From NCBI GenBank assembly GCA_047967505.1, contig CM106540.1: 64,000 nt of DNA; one strand, written 5' to 3'. The notes under the pieces were generated by a model that saw only the letters and a list, made by a program, of their open reading frames with translations, ran no database searches and was not told where the DNA came from. Positions 35,706-46,593 of this stretch are shown piece by piece (positions within the stretch are counted from its first letter, which is position 1; each line of letters opens with the position of its first letter). This DNA comes from Dipteris shenzhenensis. Taxonomy: Eukaryota; Polypodiophyta; Polypodiopsida; Gleicheniales. The translations under genes and the position numbers were made by a program.

Positions 35706-37539
35706 GATTACAAAACATATAGGCAAGGTTGGCAAGGTTTTTGCTTTTCAATACATTCCATTGATGTCACCTTTTGGCTCAAGGCTTGATGACGACTCGT
35801 TTGCTTCTTTGCTTGGTGTAGCTTCATGCATGATGCTTTGTTCTTCCATGTGCCTTGATGCTTTATGTGTGGATGCCATGCTTCCTGCTATGGTCATCTC
35901 ATGCACTTGTGCTTTTGGCATGCTTATGACAATAATGTGTGCATTCATGCTTTGCTTTTCCATTTGTTGCAAAGGTCTTACCAATTGAATTCTTTCAATA
36001 TTGGCAGTGTCTAATTGCATACAATGATTCTAACATGACAGGCGTGTAGAGCTTGAAAAGACGATCACTTTTCCTTTTTGGAGCATGTCCAAATTCTTCC
36101 TGGATTGGAAGTTATGGCTTGTTGAAGCTTTTGTGAAGAAGAGGGGGTCTTGATGATGTGGCACAGGGATTCACATGCTGAATTCCATACTGTGCTTACA
36201 AAGGGACTGTGCTTGGATGGCACTGCTGACTGTGCATGCTTAGGTGGCATTTAGCTAACCTTAACCCTGCCTTGGTGGGTGACCTTAACTTTACCACAGT
36301 CAGGTCTTATCTGCCATGTGTCAAACTTTTAACCAAATGAGTTAACCCAAAGTTTAAACAAACCTAACCATTGTCACATCCAATCTTGACACGTGTCAAT
36401 CAATGGTGAACCTTAGACTTTGAAGAAAACACTCCGTGATGGCGTTGAAGCAACGACGATGATGGTGGCGACGCAGTATGGCATCACGAGCGGTCAATTT
36501 TGGAGCGTGCATAGAGATGGTGTCGCAGGCTGGTCTGCTAGTCCCGGGAGGCCGCTAAGGCTGTCTGAGTCGTGGTAGACAAGTTGAGTCGTTCGCTATT
36601 TGCTTCGGTCGCTGGAGTCGCCACATTTGGAGACGGAGGAGACGACCATGGAGGAGTCCTGGAGGTCGCTGCTGTTGTCGATGGAGGTCATAGGGAGCCT
36701 AAGATGATCGCTATGCTCGTTGTCTCGCTGCTGTCGGTGCTGTAGGAGGAGCCGCTGCTCACATCGGTTCTTTTGCTTTTGGAGCTACTAGTCCCGTTCG
36801 TGGGTGCTCAGGCTGAGAAAGTCGCTAGGCTGCAGATATCCATGTCCAGGTCGCTTGTGTCTTCCAATGGATGATTCGACTGAGTGATGCGAAGGAGGAG
36901 CATAGATATTTGTCTCCTCTCGATAAGCTTCACAATCTAAGGTCGAGCCGTTGTTAGGATGTGAGCCGCTCTCAAAGACAACAGAGCCACTCTGATTTCG
37001 GCTATGATCGCCAAGCTTCGATTGATGCTCCCTGGCTTGTATTTCGTCCTGGCCGTTATGGCTAGGGTCTATTCGCTCTTGTTCTTGAACGATGCAATCT
37101 GCGGCTGTGTCGTCCCTTGAATGTCATGGCAATGGGGCGATGCAGCCATCTCGAGCTTTGGGAGCTTGAAGCTCTATTGGAGAACCTCTCTTTGGACCTC
37201 TCTTTCTATTCAGAACCTCTCAAAGATGGGTGTAGGTAGAGCTTCGGGCTCTCTCTCTCAAACCTTTCAAATCTCTCCTCACATGGATCCTCACAAAGAA
37301 ACTACTCAAGGGACTCTCTTGTTCTCACAGAATAAGGAACACTCAAGCTCACAATGAATCTCTCATGAAATGGATGGACGGAAATTTTCTCTCAAGGGAC
37401 GGAAATTTGTTCTTAATCTAAAACTAAAACTAACCTAGGAGAAAAAACATGAGCTCCTAAGGCATGCCTACAACTAATCTAGGAATGGGAGCAATCCTAG
37501 TGAACTACTAACGAGCTAAACTAGGAGAGCTAAACCTAT

Positions 37540-37551
37540 GCTCTGATACCA
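37540..37551 (-). promoter_or_regulatory. Primer binding site
   Basis: The minus strand reads TGGTATCAGAGC immediately after the LTR end (TTTTGTCA). This is the standard 12-base complement of plant initiator methionine tRNA. Confidence 0.93.
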
Positions 37552-37876
37552 TGACAAAACATGTGTGCCTCAGGATCTATGGAGCACTCTAAGGTGGATG
37601 GAACCTGTGTGGAAACATGATGAAGAGAGTGCTCATGACATTTATCTCAAGTCAATTAGGTTCCAAGATAGATTAGCTTGGACTCATAAAGAGAATCTTG
37701 AGATAGTGCAAAGTGCTTGATTGATATTCCTTCAAATGAACCTCCCTTTTATAGGTGAGGGTACTTACATCCATTTGCTTGCTCACATGTGGGATATCTC
37801 CTCCATGCCATGTGGCAGCTTACCCTTTGCTCATACCTTTGCTCTACATGTGCTCATGGCACCACAACTCTCAACA
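37552..37876 (-). repeat. LTR (5' LTR of the minus-strand element)
   Basis: Promoter-bearing LTR. TATA box complement at about 37,747-37,754; terminates at the PBS on its internal side. Confidence 0.95.
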
Positions 37877-38031
37877 GTGAGGTCAAGGGGCCAATCAAAT
37901 CTAGTGATTAACGATGATGGATAAATAACATCAATTTAAAATATAATGCAACAAGGAGAGGTTGTAGATTGTGGGTCTCATAAATGAAGCCTACCCCAGG
38001 ATTTCATATTCACGTAATCATGTGAATTTTC

Positions 38032-38125
38032 CATTAGAGGAGATTTGGGGTCTTAAAAGGGCCTCCAATTAGTGTTTCCTAATTTCAAGGGATTAGAGAG
38101 GGATTTGAGGTGTACCAACAATGAC
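38032..38125 (+). repeat. Left terminal segment of the CATTAGGGG element family (copy 1)
   Basis: Begins CATTAGAGGAGATTTGGGGT and continues CTTAAAAGGGCCTC, the inverted counterpart of the end at 50,750 (two mismatches in the first 34 bases). About 90 bp are shared with the left end of copy 2 at 55,218, and homology starts exactly at CATTAG in both. No convincing target duplication pairs it with 50,750. Confidence 0.7.
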
Positions 38126-38770
38126 AGTGCTCCTTTGTGTAGGGCAATGGTACATTGAGGTGTACAAAAGGACATGTTGAGCATTTATGGGTGGGGAAAC
38201 TTCTCACCCATGGTTTAGACCTGTGATCTTCATTCCCAGCCATTGATCTCATCTACAATCCAAGGGATACATTCAAATTTGTGGTAGAACGCTCCAAGCC
38301 ATTAGATCAAGGTGTAGATCCAACGGATACCATCAAAGGATAGAAGGATCAAATCTAAACCCGTGAAAATGGCAAGGACCTAATGGATGAGATCAAAAGA
38401 GAAGGGGGATCATTTTAAGCCATTCATCTAGAAATATATCTAAGGGTGGAGATGCAAGGAAAAGGCGCTAGAATCCATGCCATCGATCTCAAGGAGATCC
38501 AAGGTGGAGATGCAAGAAAAAGGCACTCAAATCCACACCATCCATTATGCGCCTGAATCTCAGCCATTGATCTCAATGCCTCCATCTACACCCACCTCAA
38601 TCTAGGTCCTTGATTTGATTCTTTGATCTCCACCATTAGATCTATCCAAAATCTAATGGTCCACAACAAATGGTGACCTCTCCCCCTTTATTACACCTCT
38701 ATTTTGTCAAATTTGCTAGTTGGAGCCCACCAAAGGTTTCTCCCACCAATTTGAGCATCCTATGCCTTTG
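38126..38770. other. No gene recognised
   Basis: Gene-free sequence made of loosely repeated phrases around CCATTGATCTCAA, ATCCAAGG and GATCAAA. This may be a diverged tandem repeat of about 60-70 bp. Confidence 0.4.
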
Positions 38771-38772
38771 AT

Positions 38773-40082
38773 TCATCCATCATCCACCTCCATCCAAGGG
38801 CCAAGATTGATCAATCTATTGTACTTCCTTGGCACAAGTAATGCAAGCATGAGGTGTCCCTTCTTTATTGTTAGCCATGGTGGGATATTGTAATTCACCA
38901 AGACTATGGGCCATGTCGACCAAGATGTCGAGCATAACCCGAAAGGGTTCACGCCATTCATGGTGAGCCCAAGATGTAAGTTGTGTGGCTCCCTCACAAA
39001 GTTCGACCACTGATGGTCTATGTGCTTCCAAGCTGCACAATCTATGGGAATCCTCAATGTGTCATCAATGGACCGATGTGTAGCATGCCAAGTCATCAAC
39101 TCCGCTATGGATTTGCATTAGAACATGTGCCATATTCTAGCAATGATGAAAGTGTGTCAAGACCTTTACCGGGATCTACTCACCCTGCAAGTCATCTCTA
39201 GATCATTGTTCTCCACACTCTAAACAACTAGCCATATCTCCATGCTCACAACAAAAGAGAATACAATCATTACGGCAAGCATAGATGGTATCATAATCCA
39301 TACCCACCATTGTCAGCATCTTCTTCGCTTCATCTCTTGACGCGGGCATGGTATTTGGTGCACGCAACATCTTCTGGAGCAACCTATTGCAATTTAAACA
39401 TACATAGGCTTCGAATAATGAGAAACTATGATGATTCTCAAAAGAAACAATATCCAAATAATGAGACAAATTAATGATGGAGCTAACCTCATTAAGGCTG
39501 AGACACTTATATCTGACCACCCATACTTTTCTTGTAGATTCAAGATTGAGAGACAAGCCTGCCGTTTTGACATCCTAGCACCCTTGTACAACTGTGTTGA
39601 TTGCAACTCTCACATATTGGCCTCAAACTCAAACATCATGTGTACATGTGATGTGTACATGTGATGTAGTGCCTCTTAAAATAGAATCCATCATGTCCAC
39701 CATACCCTCGTCATGATCTGGTACATTTGGGAGACTATACTCCTACTCAAAGTGTGAAGGTATACACACATCCTCACCACCCTCCTCATCCTATCTCAAG
39801 GTTTTGTGTAAATATAAGATCTTCTCTCAAGGTTTCATGTCATGTATGCATGCAATATTGATCATGAACTCAAATAGCATTGACTTATCGATGATCCATC
39901 ACCACGTGCACCACCAACGGTGGGTACTGGTTTGGGCTCCTCCCCATACATCTGCAAGTGGCACATGACAATACGGCATTGATGTCGTACTTCTCACTTG
40001 CAATGAGTGCAATGACAATACAAACTCTTTGTAAGCCACTCTGTGCTCCCGAGTGTTGGCACATCATCTGATGAGCTTCCAC
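38773..40082 (-). pseudogene. CACTA (En/Spm) transposase TNP2, second copy
   Basis: Minus-strand order: 40,082-39,885 (N-terminal part). 39,606-39,203 contains EAKKMLTMVGMDYDTIYACR and NDCILFCCEHGDMASCLECG, the TNP2 cysteine-bearing lead. 39,099-38,773 contains AAWKHIDHQWSNFVREPHNL, HLGLTMNGVNPFG, STSWSTWPIVLVNYNIPPW, and a MLALLVP run. The match to Transposase_21 is strong over this span, but the protein ends at 38,773 without the later core seen in the plus-strand copy at 28.3 kb. Frames change between segments. It lies inside the interval bounded by the CATTAGGGG ends, so it is probably nested there. Confidence 0.9.
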
Positions 40083-40184
40083 TCGTCCCTACCATCTGCA
40101 CACCTCCAAAATCAACACAAAATGCAAAGAAATCCATTACGATCCAAAAAATAGCCACCCATGACCTCCTTTCCTCTCTCCTTA

Positions 40185-40295
40185 GATTAAGTGCCCTGAA
40201 CCATCGCTATATAGTGACATTGTGCCCTGTTTCATTGCTATATAATGATGCTTTTAGGATATTAAGTGTCACTATATAGCGACCCCTGGGGCTAA
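40185..40295. repeat. CACTA subterminal CTATATAGCG repeats
   Basis: Three motifs: ATCGCTATATAGTGACA, ATTGCTATATAATGATG and GTCACTATATAGCGACC. They match those at 31,010-31,170 and lie just 5' of the TNP2 copy, where transposase-binding repeats are expected. No CACTA terminus follows, so the element is truncated here. Confidence 0.7.
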
Positions 40296-40969
40296 AACCT
40301 GAAACCCCACGTGAAGCCGTCCTTCACAACTCTATTGCGGGAAAAGTAAAAATCTCTCCTCCAACCTTATATTTGGTGACCTCACTTTCCTCCTCTCTCT
40401 TCCCCACACTCCTCACCCCTACCCAACCCCTCTCCTAACACTTGTGCTCCCTCTCCACCCTTCTCCCTCTCTGCTTGTGTGAAAGGAAGGTTCTCAAGAA
40501 GGTGTGCCTCTTCAAGTAATGTAGGTTCATTTTTTGTGAGATTTCGTTTTGTGAGTGTTGAAGCATGTTTCTCCTTGCATTGCTAAGCCTATGTGCTAAT
40601 TTTCATGCTTGATTTTCAGAGGTCAAGGACAAAAAATGAGATTTGGTGAAAGAAAGAAGACTCATCTCTTCTCTTTTTGGTATTTCTCTTTCTCCTCTTT
40701 CCTTCCTTTCATGCTTTCTCCTTGTTTGTAGGTTTATGCTTGTCCCCTCAATCCAATCCATTTGGAAAGTTGCTTCTCCAAACTCCTCCTTCCTCTAACT
40801 AGTTATCTAAAAAATGATATGTTTCCTCTCTTTTGTAGGGCCAGTCCACGAAACACCGAGCGGGACTTTTTTACGTAAGAAAGTGCTTCCTCTCTTTTCC
40901 TATTTTTATTTCCATGATTTGCATTGGCCTGTAGCTAGTGCCTTAGCTGCAGTGATGGGTGTAGGAACC

Positions 40970-42990
40970 CTCTCTTCCCCTCTCTTCTCTTATTCCCTCT
41001 TCTTCCCCTCTTTCCCTCTTTTCCTCCCTCTCTCCCCCCCTCTTTTCCTCCCTCTATTAATTCCTCTTCTTCCTCCCCTCTCTTTTCCTCTCTTTTGCGT
41101 ATGCTTATGAATGAGCTCATAAGCATATGCTCATATGTTTATTCTTTTACAGGAGCTCATAAGCATATGCTCATATGCTTCTCTTTTCCCCTCTTCCTTC
41201 TCTTCTTTTTCCCTCTCTTTTCCCCTCTTCCTTCTCCTCTCTTCCTTCTCTTGCATTTACGTATGCTTATGTTCATATGCCCATGCATAAGCATAAGCAT
41301 ATGCTTTCTCTCTTGCTCTCTTTTCCTTCTACTCTTTCATCCTCTCTTTCAATTGCATCTTTCTCTTCAATTGCATCTTTCTGTTCTTTTTCCCTCTCTT
41401 TTCCCCTCTCTTTGATCTCTTTTTCTCTCTTTTCATAAGCATGTGCTTATATGTTCATATGCTCATCCATAAGCATAAGCATATGATTTCTCTCTTTTCC
41501 ACTCTTTTCTTATTTTCCCCTCTTCTTTTAGGCCTCTCTTTTCCCCTCTTCCTTCTCTTTTTCCCTCTCTTGTTTCCTCTCTTTTCTTCTTTTCCCCTCT
41601 TCTTTTTCCCTCCCTTTTCCCCTCTGTTTTCGCCTCTCATTCATCCTCTTTTCTCTCTTTTCATAAGCATATGCATTTGTGTATGCTTATGCTCATATGC
41701 TAAAGTAGATGCATGAGCATATGCTCATATGTTCATGCATAAGCATAAGCACATGCTTTCTCTTCTTTTTCCCTCTCTTTCATCTCTTTTTCTCTCTTTT
41801 CATACGCATATGCATTTGCTCTCTTTTCTCCTCTCTTTCATCCTCTTTTCTCTCTTTTCATAAGCATATGCATTTACGTATGCTTATACTCATATAGTAA
41901 AGTAGATGCATGAGCATATGCTCATATGCTTATGCTCATACATGAGCATATGCTCATATGCTCATGCATAAGCATAAGCACATGCTTTCTCTTCTTTTTC
42001 CCTCTCTTTTCCCCTCTCTTTCATCTCTTTTTCTCTCTTTTCATACGCATATGTATTTGCTCTCTTTTCCTCTCGCTTCTCTTCTTTTCCCCTCTCTTTT
42101 TTCTTCTCTTTTCATGCATGAGCATCATGCATAAGCATAAGCATATGCTTTCTCTCTTCCCCTCTTTTCCTTCTATTCTTTCATCCTCTCTTCTCCCTTC
42201 CTCTCTTTCAATCGCTTCCTTCTCTCCTCTTTTCCTTCTCTTGCATTTATGTATGTTCACATGCTCATGCATAAACATAAGCATAAGCATAAGCATATGC
42301 TTTCTCTCTTCCCCTCTTTTCCTTCTACTCTCTCATCCTCTCTTCTCTCTTCCTCTCTTTAAATCGCTTCCTTCTCTTCTTTTTCCTTCTCTTTTCCCCT
42401 CTCTTTTTCTCTTTTTCTTCTTTTCCCCTCTCTTTTTTTCCACTCTTCTCTTATTTTCCCCTCTTCTTTTTCCTTCTCTTTTCCCCTCTTCCTTCTCTTC
42501 TTTTTCCCTCTCTTTTTCCTTTCTCTCTTTCAATTGCTTCCTTCTCTTCTCTTGCATTTACGTATGCTTATGCTCATATGCTTATGCTTATGCATGAGCA
42601 TATGCTCATATGCCCATGCATAAGCATAAGCATAAGCATATGCTTTTCCTCTTCCTCTCTTTTCCTTCTACTCTTTCATCCTCTCTTCTCTCTTTTCTCC
42701 TTTCTTGAGTTCTTTTCCCCTCTCTTTTTTATTCTCTCTTCCTCTCTTTCAATCACGTCCTTCTCTTGTTTTTCCCTCTCTTTTCCTCTCTTTTTCACTC
42801 TTTTCATATGCATATGCATTTGCTGCCTTTTCCCCTCTCTCCTTTCCCCTCTCTTTCTCTCTTTCTCTCATATGCTTATGCTCATGCATGAGCATATGCT
42901 CATATGCCCATGCATAAGCATAAGCATATGCTTTCTCTCTTCCTCTCTTTTCCTTCTACTCTTTCATCCTCCCTTCTCTCTTTTCTCCTC
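40970..42990. repeat. Satellite array 1: pyrimidine tracts with ATGC palindromes
   Basis: Irregular units of 150-350 bp. Each has a long strand-biased tract (TCTCTTTTCCCCTCTC types) and a module of overlapping palindromes such as TATGCATGAGCATATGCTCA and CATAAGCATAAGCATATGCT. Roughly nine modules can be counted. All open frames here (poly-Phe/Ser/Leu; MLMLMHEHMLIC repeats) are repeat artefacts. The array runs right up to the truncated gene A of copy 1. Confidence 0.9.
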
Positions 42991-43004
42991 TCTTGAGTTC
43001 TTAA

Positions 43005-43729
43005 TCTATTGGTATAATGCCAAGTACATTACTCCAAGGATGGCATCAGGCTATCGCCATCTTCTATGCATTGCAACACCATAACTTGAAGACATGGATT
43101 GTAGCATGGTGGACACAAGAACAATGCAATCATACAAGGAAAAGATTGCAAAGGATGTGGGCATGGCCATGAAGTTTACATTTGGCTCTAAATGGGTAAG
43201 GTTTTCTTGGTTTATGCCTCTGCACATTTTTGCTTCTTGTTTTCATAATATCTAGATGCACAGAACAAAAACCATGTGGTCATGCAAGTGCCTACATGAG
43301 AATGCCCTTAAGGAATTGCTTGGGGTGGATTGGGGAAATAGGTCAGGTGAACAAAAGGGTGATCTGTTTCAATGCCATGTATGTAAGGATAATGTGGTTG
43401 TCAAGTACTACATCTCCTGCCAAATGTTATATTTTGCTTTTCAATATAGGCGCTGGAAGAAAATAGGTGGCAATTGGCTCCCCCTTGACTCTAACGATGA
43501 TGATAATACAAGGGTAAGTTTATGTATTGGTTCTCATTTAGGAGATGTCATGAATGTGACTGTCATGTCATAGTGGACTCTCAGGGATGTGCGGGAACAC
43601 CTATTAGTCATGGAGGATGGCATGTCTGAGTCCTTTCACTTTACCTTACATGGTGGAAAGGTAGGAAAGTGTGCAGAGAAGCTCGTGCATAGTGCCACTT
43701 TTATCCTTGCAATATTGAAGATTGTCTAA
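43005..43729 (+). pseudogene. Gene A, copy 1 (5'-truncated), unknown Cys/His protein
   Basis: Homologous to 56,480-57,220 in protein and DNA. It reads IYWYNAKYITP, SYKEKIAKDVGMAMKFTFGS, then MHRTKTMWSCKCLHENALKE, FQCHVCKDNVVVKYYISCQM and RRWKKIGGNWLPLDSNDDDN, ending with VREHLLVMEDGMSESFHFTL. The Cys pattern (C-x-C, then C-x2-C-x11-C) suggests metal binding. A 60-nt segment with GTAAGG at 43,196 and TAG at 43,255 has intron-like ends, although copy 2 is open there. Stops include TAG before TGGACTC, where copy 2 has CAATGA. The 5' part is missing and replaced by satellite. The function is unknown; it travels with gene B and the H3-like gene. Confidence 0.7.
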
Positions 43730-43962
43730 AAAATGTGGGATGGAACAATTGTGGATTTTGACATTTTCCAATTAATAGTGATGCAATTAATTTTGATGTT
43801 TTGAATGGTCTTGTTTCATGTCAATGTCAAGTTTTTCCCAAAAATTTTATAATTATTTTTATTTTTTATATTTAGAACATTTGGGTATATATAGGTTATA
43901 AAGTTACTTTAGTTTCAAAGTTTCACTATCATAGCCATAGTTCTCCTAGCTACCAAATTACC

Positions 43963-45449
43963 ATGGATTCTGCTAGGTCTGCCTTCCACGATTTCATCTC
44001 CTGTACTCCATTGATTGATAGAGAGGAGGAGTTATTTCTAGTCTTTAAGAGGTCTTTAATAAGAGCATAGATGTCGTAGGCACCTACTTGGGAGCCCGAG
44101 ATGATTTTGAAGATCTCATCAAGTACATGCAAGACTATATCGCGAGTTTTGCATATCAACTTGATGAGTCTACAAAAAGGTGGGTCCCAATTGATTATTT
44201 GAAGTACTTGTTCAATCAAGAACCCAGGTTCGTGAAGCATTTAGATCACTAGCTCACACCCCTAGGTTTAGGGAGGTGGACACTGATGACCTCCTAGCAT
44301 GTGGAGTCGTCTGAAACACAGGAAATAGGTTCCTATCTTGGGAAATGACATTTATTTTCCTTCTCCAGGAGGGACAAATGGAAGAGGAGGCCTCGACCTC
44401 AAGCCCTGACACTGCCCCTGCCCTTTTCGATCCTCTTATTTTTGTAGATGAGCCCAACATCTACAATGAAGAGCCCATAGATGAAGAAGTTGAGGAGCGG
44501 GAAGTTGCATTGGCCCTGGAAGTGCTCCAATGACATCTTGAACCCCATTCTACTTCTCAAATTCCATCCACCTCGAGCACCACCTCTGTTGACCCCACAA
44601 CAATGATATGGTTTCTTGCTCCCCTTCTTGTTGATGGAGAACAATACCTCTTTCTCCATGACATAGAGGTTATGTTTGGTCTCCGAGAGGATGAAGCTCT
44701 TGGTATCCTGTCTGGATATGAGGTGGACACGACTATGTAAGAACCTGGGTTTTTGGGAGCAAATGATTCAATAGAAGAGGTTCTTGCTTTAACATTGGCC
44801 CAAATCAAAGATGTAGAGACATCAATCTACTCCGCCCTACCTAATGTTCCAGCAAAAGCCTCCACATCTCACTCCAAATAGTAGGAGGCCTCTAGATCCA
44901 TCCTCATTGACAAAGAGGAAGGGATTGAGCATGATGACTCAATAGTGGTAAGAAACTATGAGCTTTGAATTTCTTCTCTCTTGGTATACTTTTACTTTAA
45001 TGTAATTCTAATGTAATGTTGGACTGTTGCAGGAGGCATTTGAGGTCGACCTATTCTCATCTCGGCAACACCTTCTTCGCAGTAGCTTTGGCCGAGATCA
45101 CTCACTGGCACATTACCTTGGCCAAGCAAAAGGGCGCTCTGTGGTTATCCACAAAAAGATTTCTCCACATGGCACTGATGACCTCCTGAAGTGCAAGGCC
45201 TTGTCAAGAGTGATTGGTCATGCTGACATTAATCACAATGCTGACAAGGTCATTTTGGTGAACCGCATGGCTGCCCTCAATGCCTTTGGAACCAATTTTC
45301 AAGGTATGGCATTGACGGCAGCAGCCATGTCCCTAGCCAGCAATGACAATAGCGTTGACTCTCTATCGACTAGGTTTAGGGCTAGGAGTGTATTTGGGAA
45401 TTCAAAGCCCGATGTTCTCAATGTTTTAGAGAAGAGAGAAAGGCTCTGA
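43963..45449 (+). pseudogene. Gene B, copy 1, unknown two-exon protein
   Basis: ATG at 43,963 (MDSARSAFHDFISCT) with EEELFLVF; a short insertion near 44,060 breaks the frame. It resumes YMQDYIASFAYQLDESTKRW, then MTFIFLLQEGQMEEEA, a long acidic region, and YLFLHDIEVMFGL. An intron with GTAAG at 44,948 and TTGCAG at 45,032 (85 nt) precedes the last exon, which encodes FGRDHSLAHYLGQAKGRSVV, LLKCKALSRVIGHADINHNA and DKVILVNRMAALNAFGTNF. It ends at 45,449. No family is recognised. The last exon is the best conserved part between copies. The gene points toward the H3-like gene 0.6 kb away. Confidence 0.7.
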
Positions 45450-45670
45450 AGCCTTATTGTATAGAAAATTTATTTCATATGAATACAGCTATACTTTTTA
45501 TACAGTGCCCCATTTTGTGTTCTTTTACAAAATTTATTTTATACTGTCATTGTATTTTGTAAATTTAATTGTTGTTGGCATTAATATTTTCATTCACTAT
45601 TCTGTTCAAAAGTATACGATCATATAAATATTTGTGCTATAATGGTCATTTCTGAGCAATCTAGTAAGAA

Positions 45671-45880
45671 TCTCACCTCACAGTGCGGCAGAAGGAAAAT
45701 GTGTTCGGCATCGCACGGGGAGCCCAAAATGTGTTCGACATCATGCAAGGATGCCCAAATATGTTCGGCATCGCATGGAGAGCCCAAGTCAAATAGGCCC
45801 CATATGCACCATAGCGGGTTTTATCATTTTTGGGCTCCTGCGCGATACCAAACGCATTTGCCTTCTGTCGCACGGTGAAA
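45671..45880. repeat. Intergenic inverted repeat between gene B and H3-like gene (copy 1)
   Basis: The left arm from 45,671 reads TCTCACC, GTGCGGCAGAAGG, AAATGTGTTCGGCATCGCAC, GGAGCCCA. The right arm (45,831-45,880, complement) reads TTTCACC, GTGCGACAGAAGG, AAATGCGTTTGGTATCGCGC, GGAGCCCA. Between them are two more direct copies of the TGTTCGGCATCGCA...GCCCA block. Copy 2 has the equivalent structure at 59,238. It may act as a 3' end or terminator hairpin for two convergent transcripts, or be a small fold-back insertion. Confidence 0.85.
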
Positions 45881-46060
45881 AAACATCATTTGACCACTCA
45901 AATTCACACTGAACTTGCATAAACTGATGGAAAGCATCATGTAACATGTATAATAACATGGGAACAGTAATAGAACATAAAGATATCTTTGGTTCATTGG
46001 CCTCAAAGGGTAGAGATTTAAAAAATGATTCAGGTTACACCAAATGAACCTAAACAACAT

Positions 46061-46549
46061 CTAGAACCTAAGGGAGGGATCGAAGCGGACGCGCTTGGCG
46101 AGTGCAAGGTCCTTGTCCATCACAGTTACTCTTTTGGCATGGATAGCACATAAGTTCACGTCTTCAAAAAGACCTACTGTTATCTGCTTCATTGCCTCTT
46201 GAATTGCTTCCATAGCGCCTAAATTGAAATGCACATCACTCTTGTAATGCTGTGCTATTTCACGTACAACATGCTGGAAGGGTGCACGGGGAATGAGATT
46301 GTCCATAGAGGTTTGGAACTTGCGGATCTCCTGAAGTGCCTTCACGCCTGATTTTTTGCACCTCTTAATCTTTGGGGGACCCTGCATTGGCCTTTGGACA
46401 TGGCTCCATGGCCGCTTGCCCGCTTTGAACTTCTTTTGCATCTCCTCCCTTGCAACCACCTCTTCAAACTCCTCTTCCTGTGTCTGGTGGGTCATTCGAG
46501 GTCGCTTCTCGCACCTAGGGGTCTGCTTTTCCTTGGTCTCTTTTCCTTT
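46061..46549 (-). CDS. Histone H3-like protein (histone-fold exon), copy 1
   Basis: Uninterrupted minus-strand frame from 46,549 (first ATG 46,495, 144 residues) to the stop at 46,061. Residues about 50-137 align without gaps to the H3 core: [18 protein letters not shown] (alpha-N), [19 protein letters not shown] (alpha-1/loop 1), AIQEA...[18 protein letters not shown] (alpha-2) and [12 protein letters not shown] (alpha-3). My hand count against remembered canonical H3 gives roughly 57% identity. There is no loop-1 insertion, which argues against CENH3. Oddities: Asp replaces the usual Pro after V-T-V-M, the C-terminus is FDPSLRF, and the N-terminus is an acidic/basic stretch. It is convergent with gene B and part of a repeated element. 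It could package DNA or mimic host H3; expression is unknown. Confidence 0.85.
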   Translation of the reverse strand, partial: KGKETKEKQTPRCEKRPRMTHQTQEEEFEEVVAREEMQKKFKAGKRPWSHVQRPMQGPPKIKRCKKSGVKALQEIRKFQTSMDNLIPRAPFQHVVREIAQHYKSDVHFNLGAMEAIQEAMKQITVGLFEDVNLCAIHAKRVTVMDKDLALAKRVRFDPSLRF

Positions 46550-46593
46550 TCATGAGGCTGTGAGACATCAGGTTAACGCTCTTACTCAGCTCA

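Larger units (their letters stand above)
35212..37876 (-). mobile_element. Complete non-coding LTR retrotransposon
   Basis: Two 325-bp direct repeats (35,212-35,536 and 37,552-37,876) bound a 2,015-bp interior. The 5-bp target duplication GTGAG is exact on both sides (35,207-35,211; 37,877-37,881). On the minus strand each LTR starts TGTTGAGAG and ends TTTTGTCA and carries a TATA box (CCTATAAAAGGG). The PBS TGGTATCAGAGC follows the right LTR, and AAGGGGAGG precedes the left LTR, so the element reads right to left. The interior encodes no gag or pol. It contains a GC-richer block (about 36,430-37,110) unlike the rest. Near-identical LTRs mean a recent insertion, mobilised in trans. Confidence 0.95.

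Noticed and set aside
41095-42597. Long plus-strand frames rich in Phe, Ser and Leu with repeated MLMLMHEHMLIC
   Set aside because: They are translations of the pyrimidine/ATGC satellite; frames are open on both strands only because of composition.
46061-46549. Interpretation as centromeric CENH3
   Set aside because: Loop 1 between alpha-1 and alpha-2 has the canonical H3 length, without the insertion typical of plant CENH3, and the core is closer to canonical H3.
46061-46549. Endogenous giant-virus histone
   Set aside because: Neighbouring genes have spliceosomal introns, no viral hallmark gene is visible, and the fold is a plain single H3 rather than a doublet.
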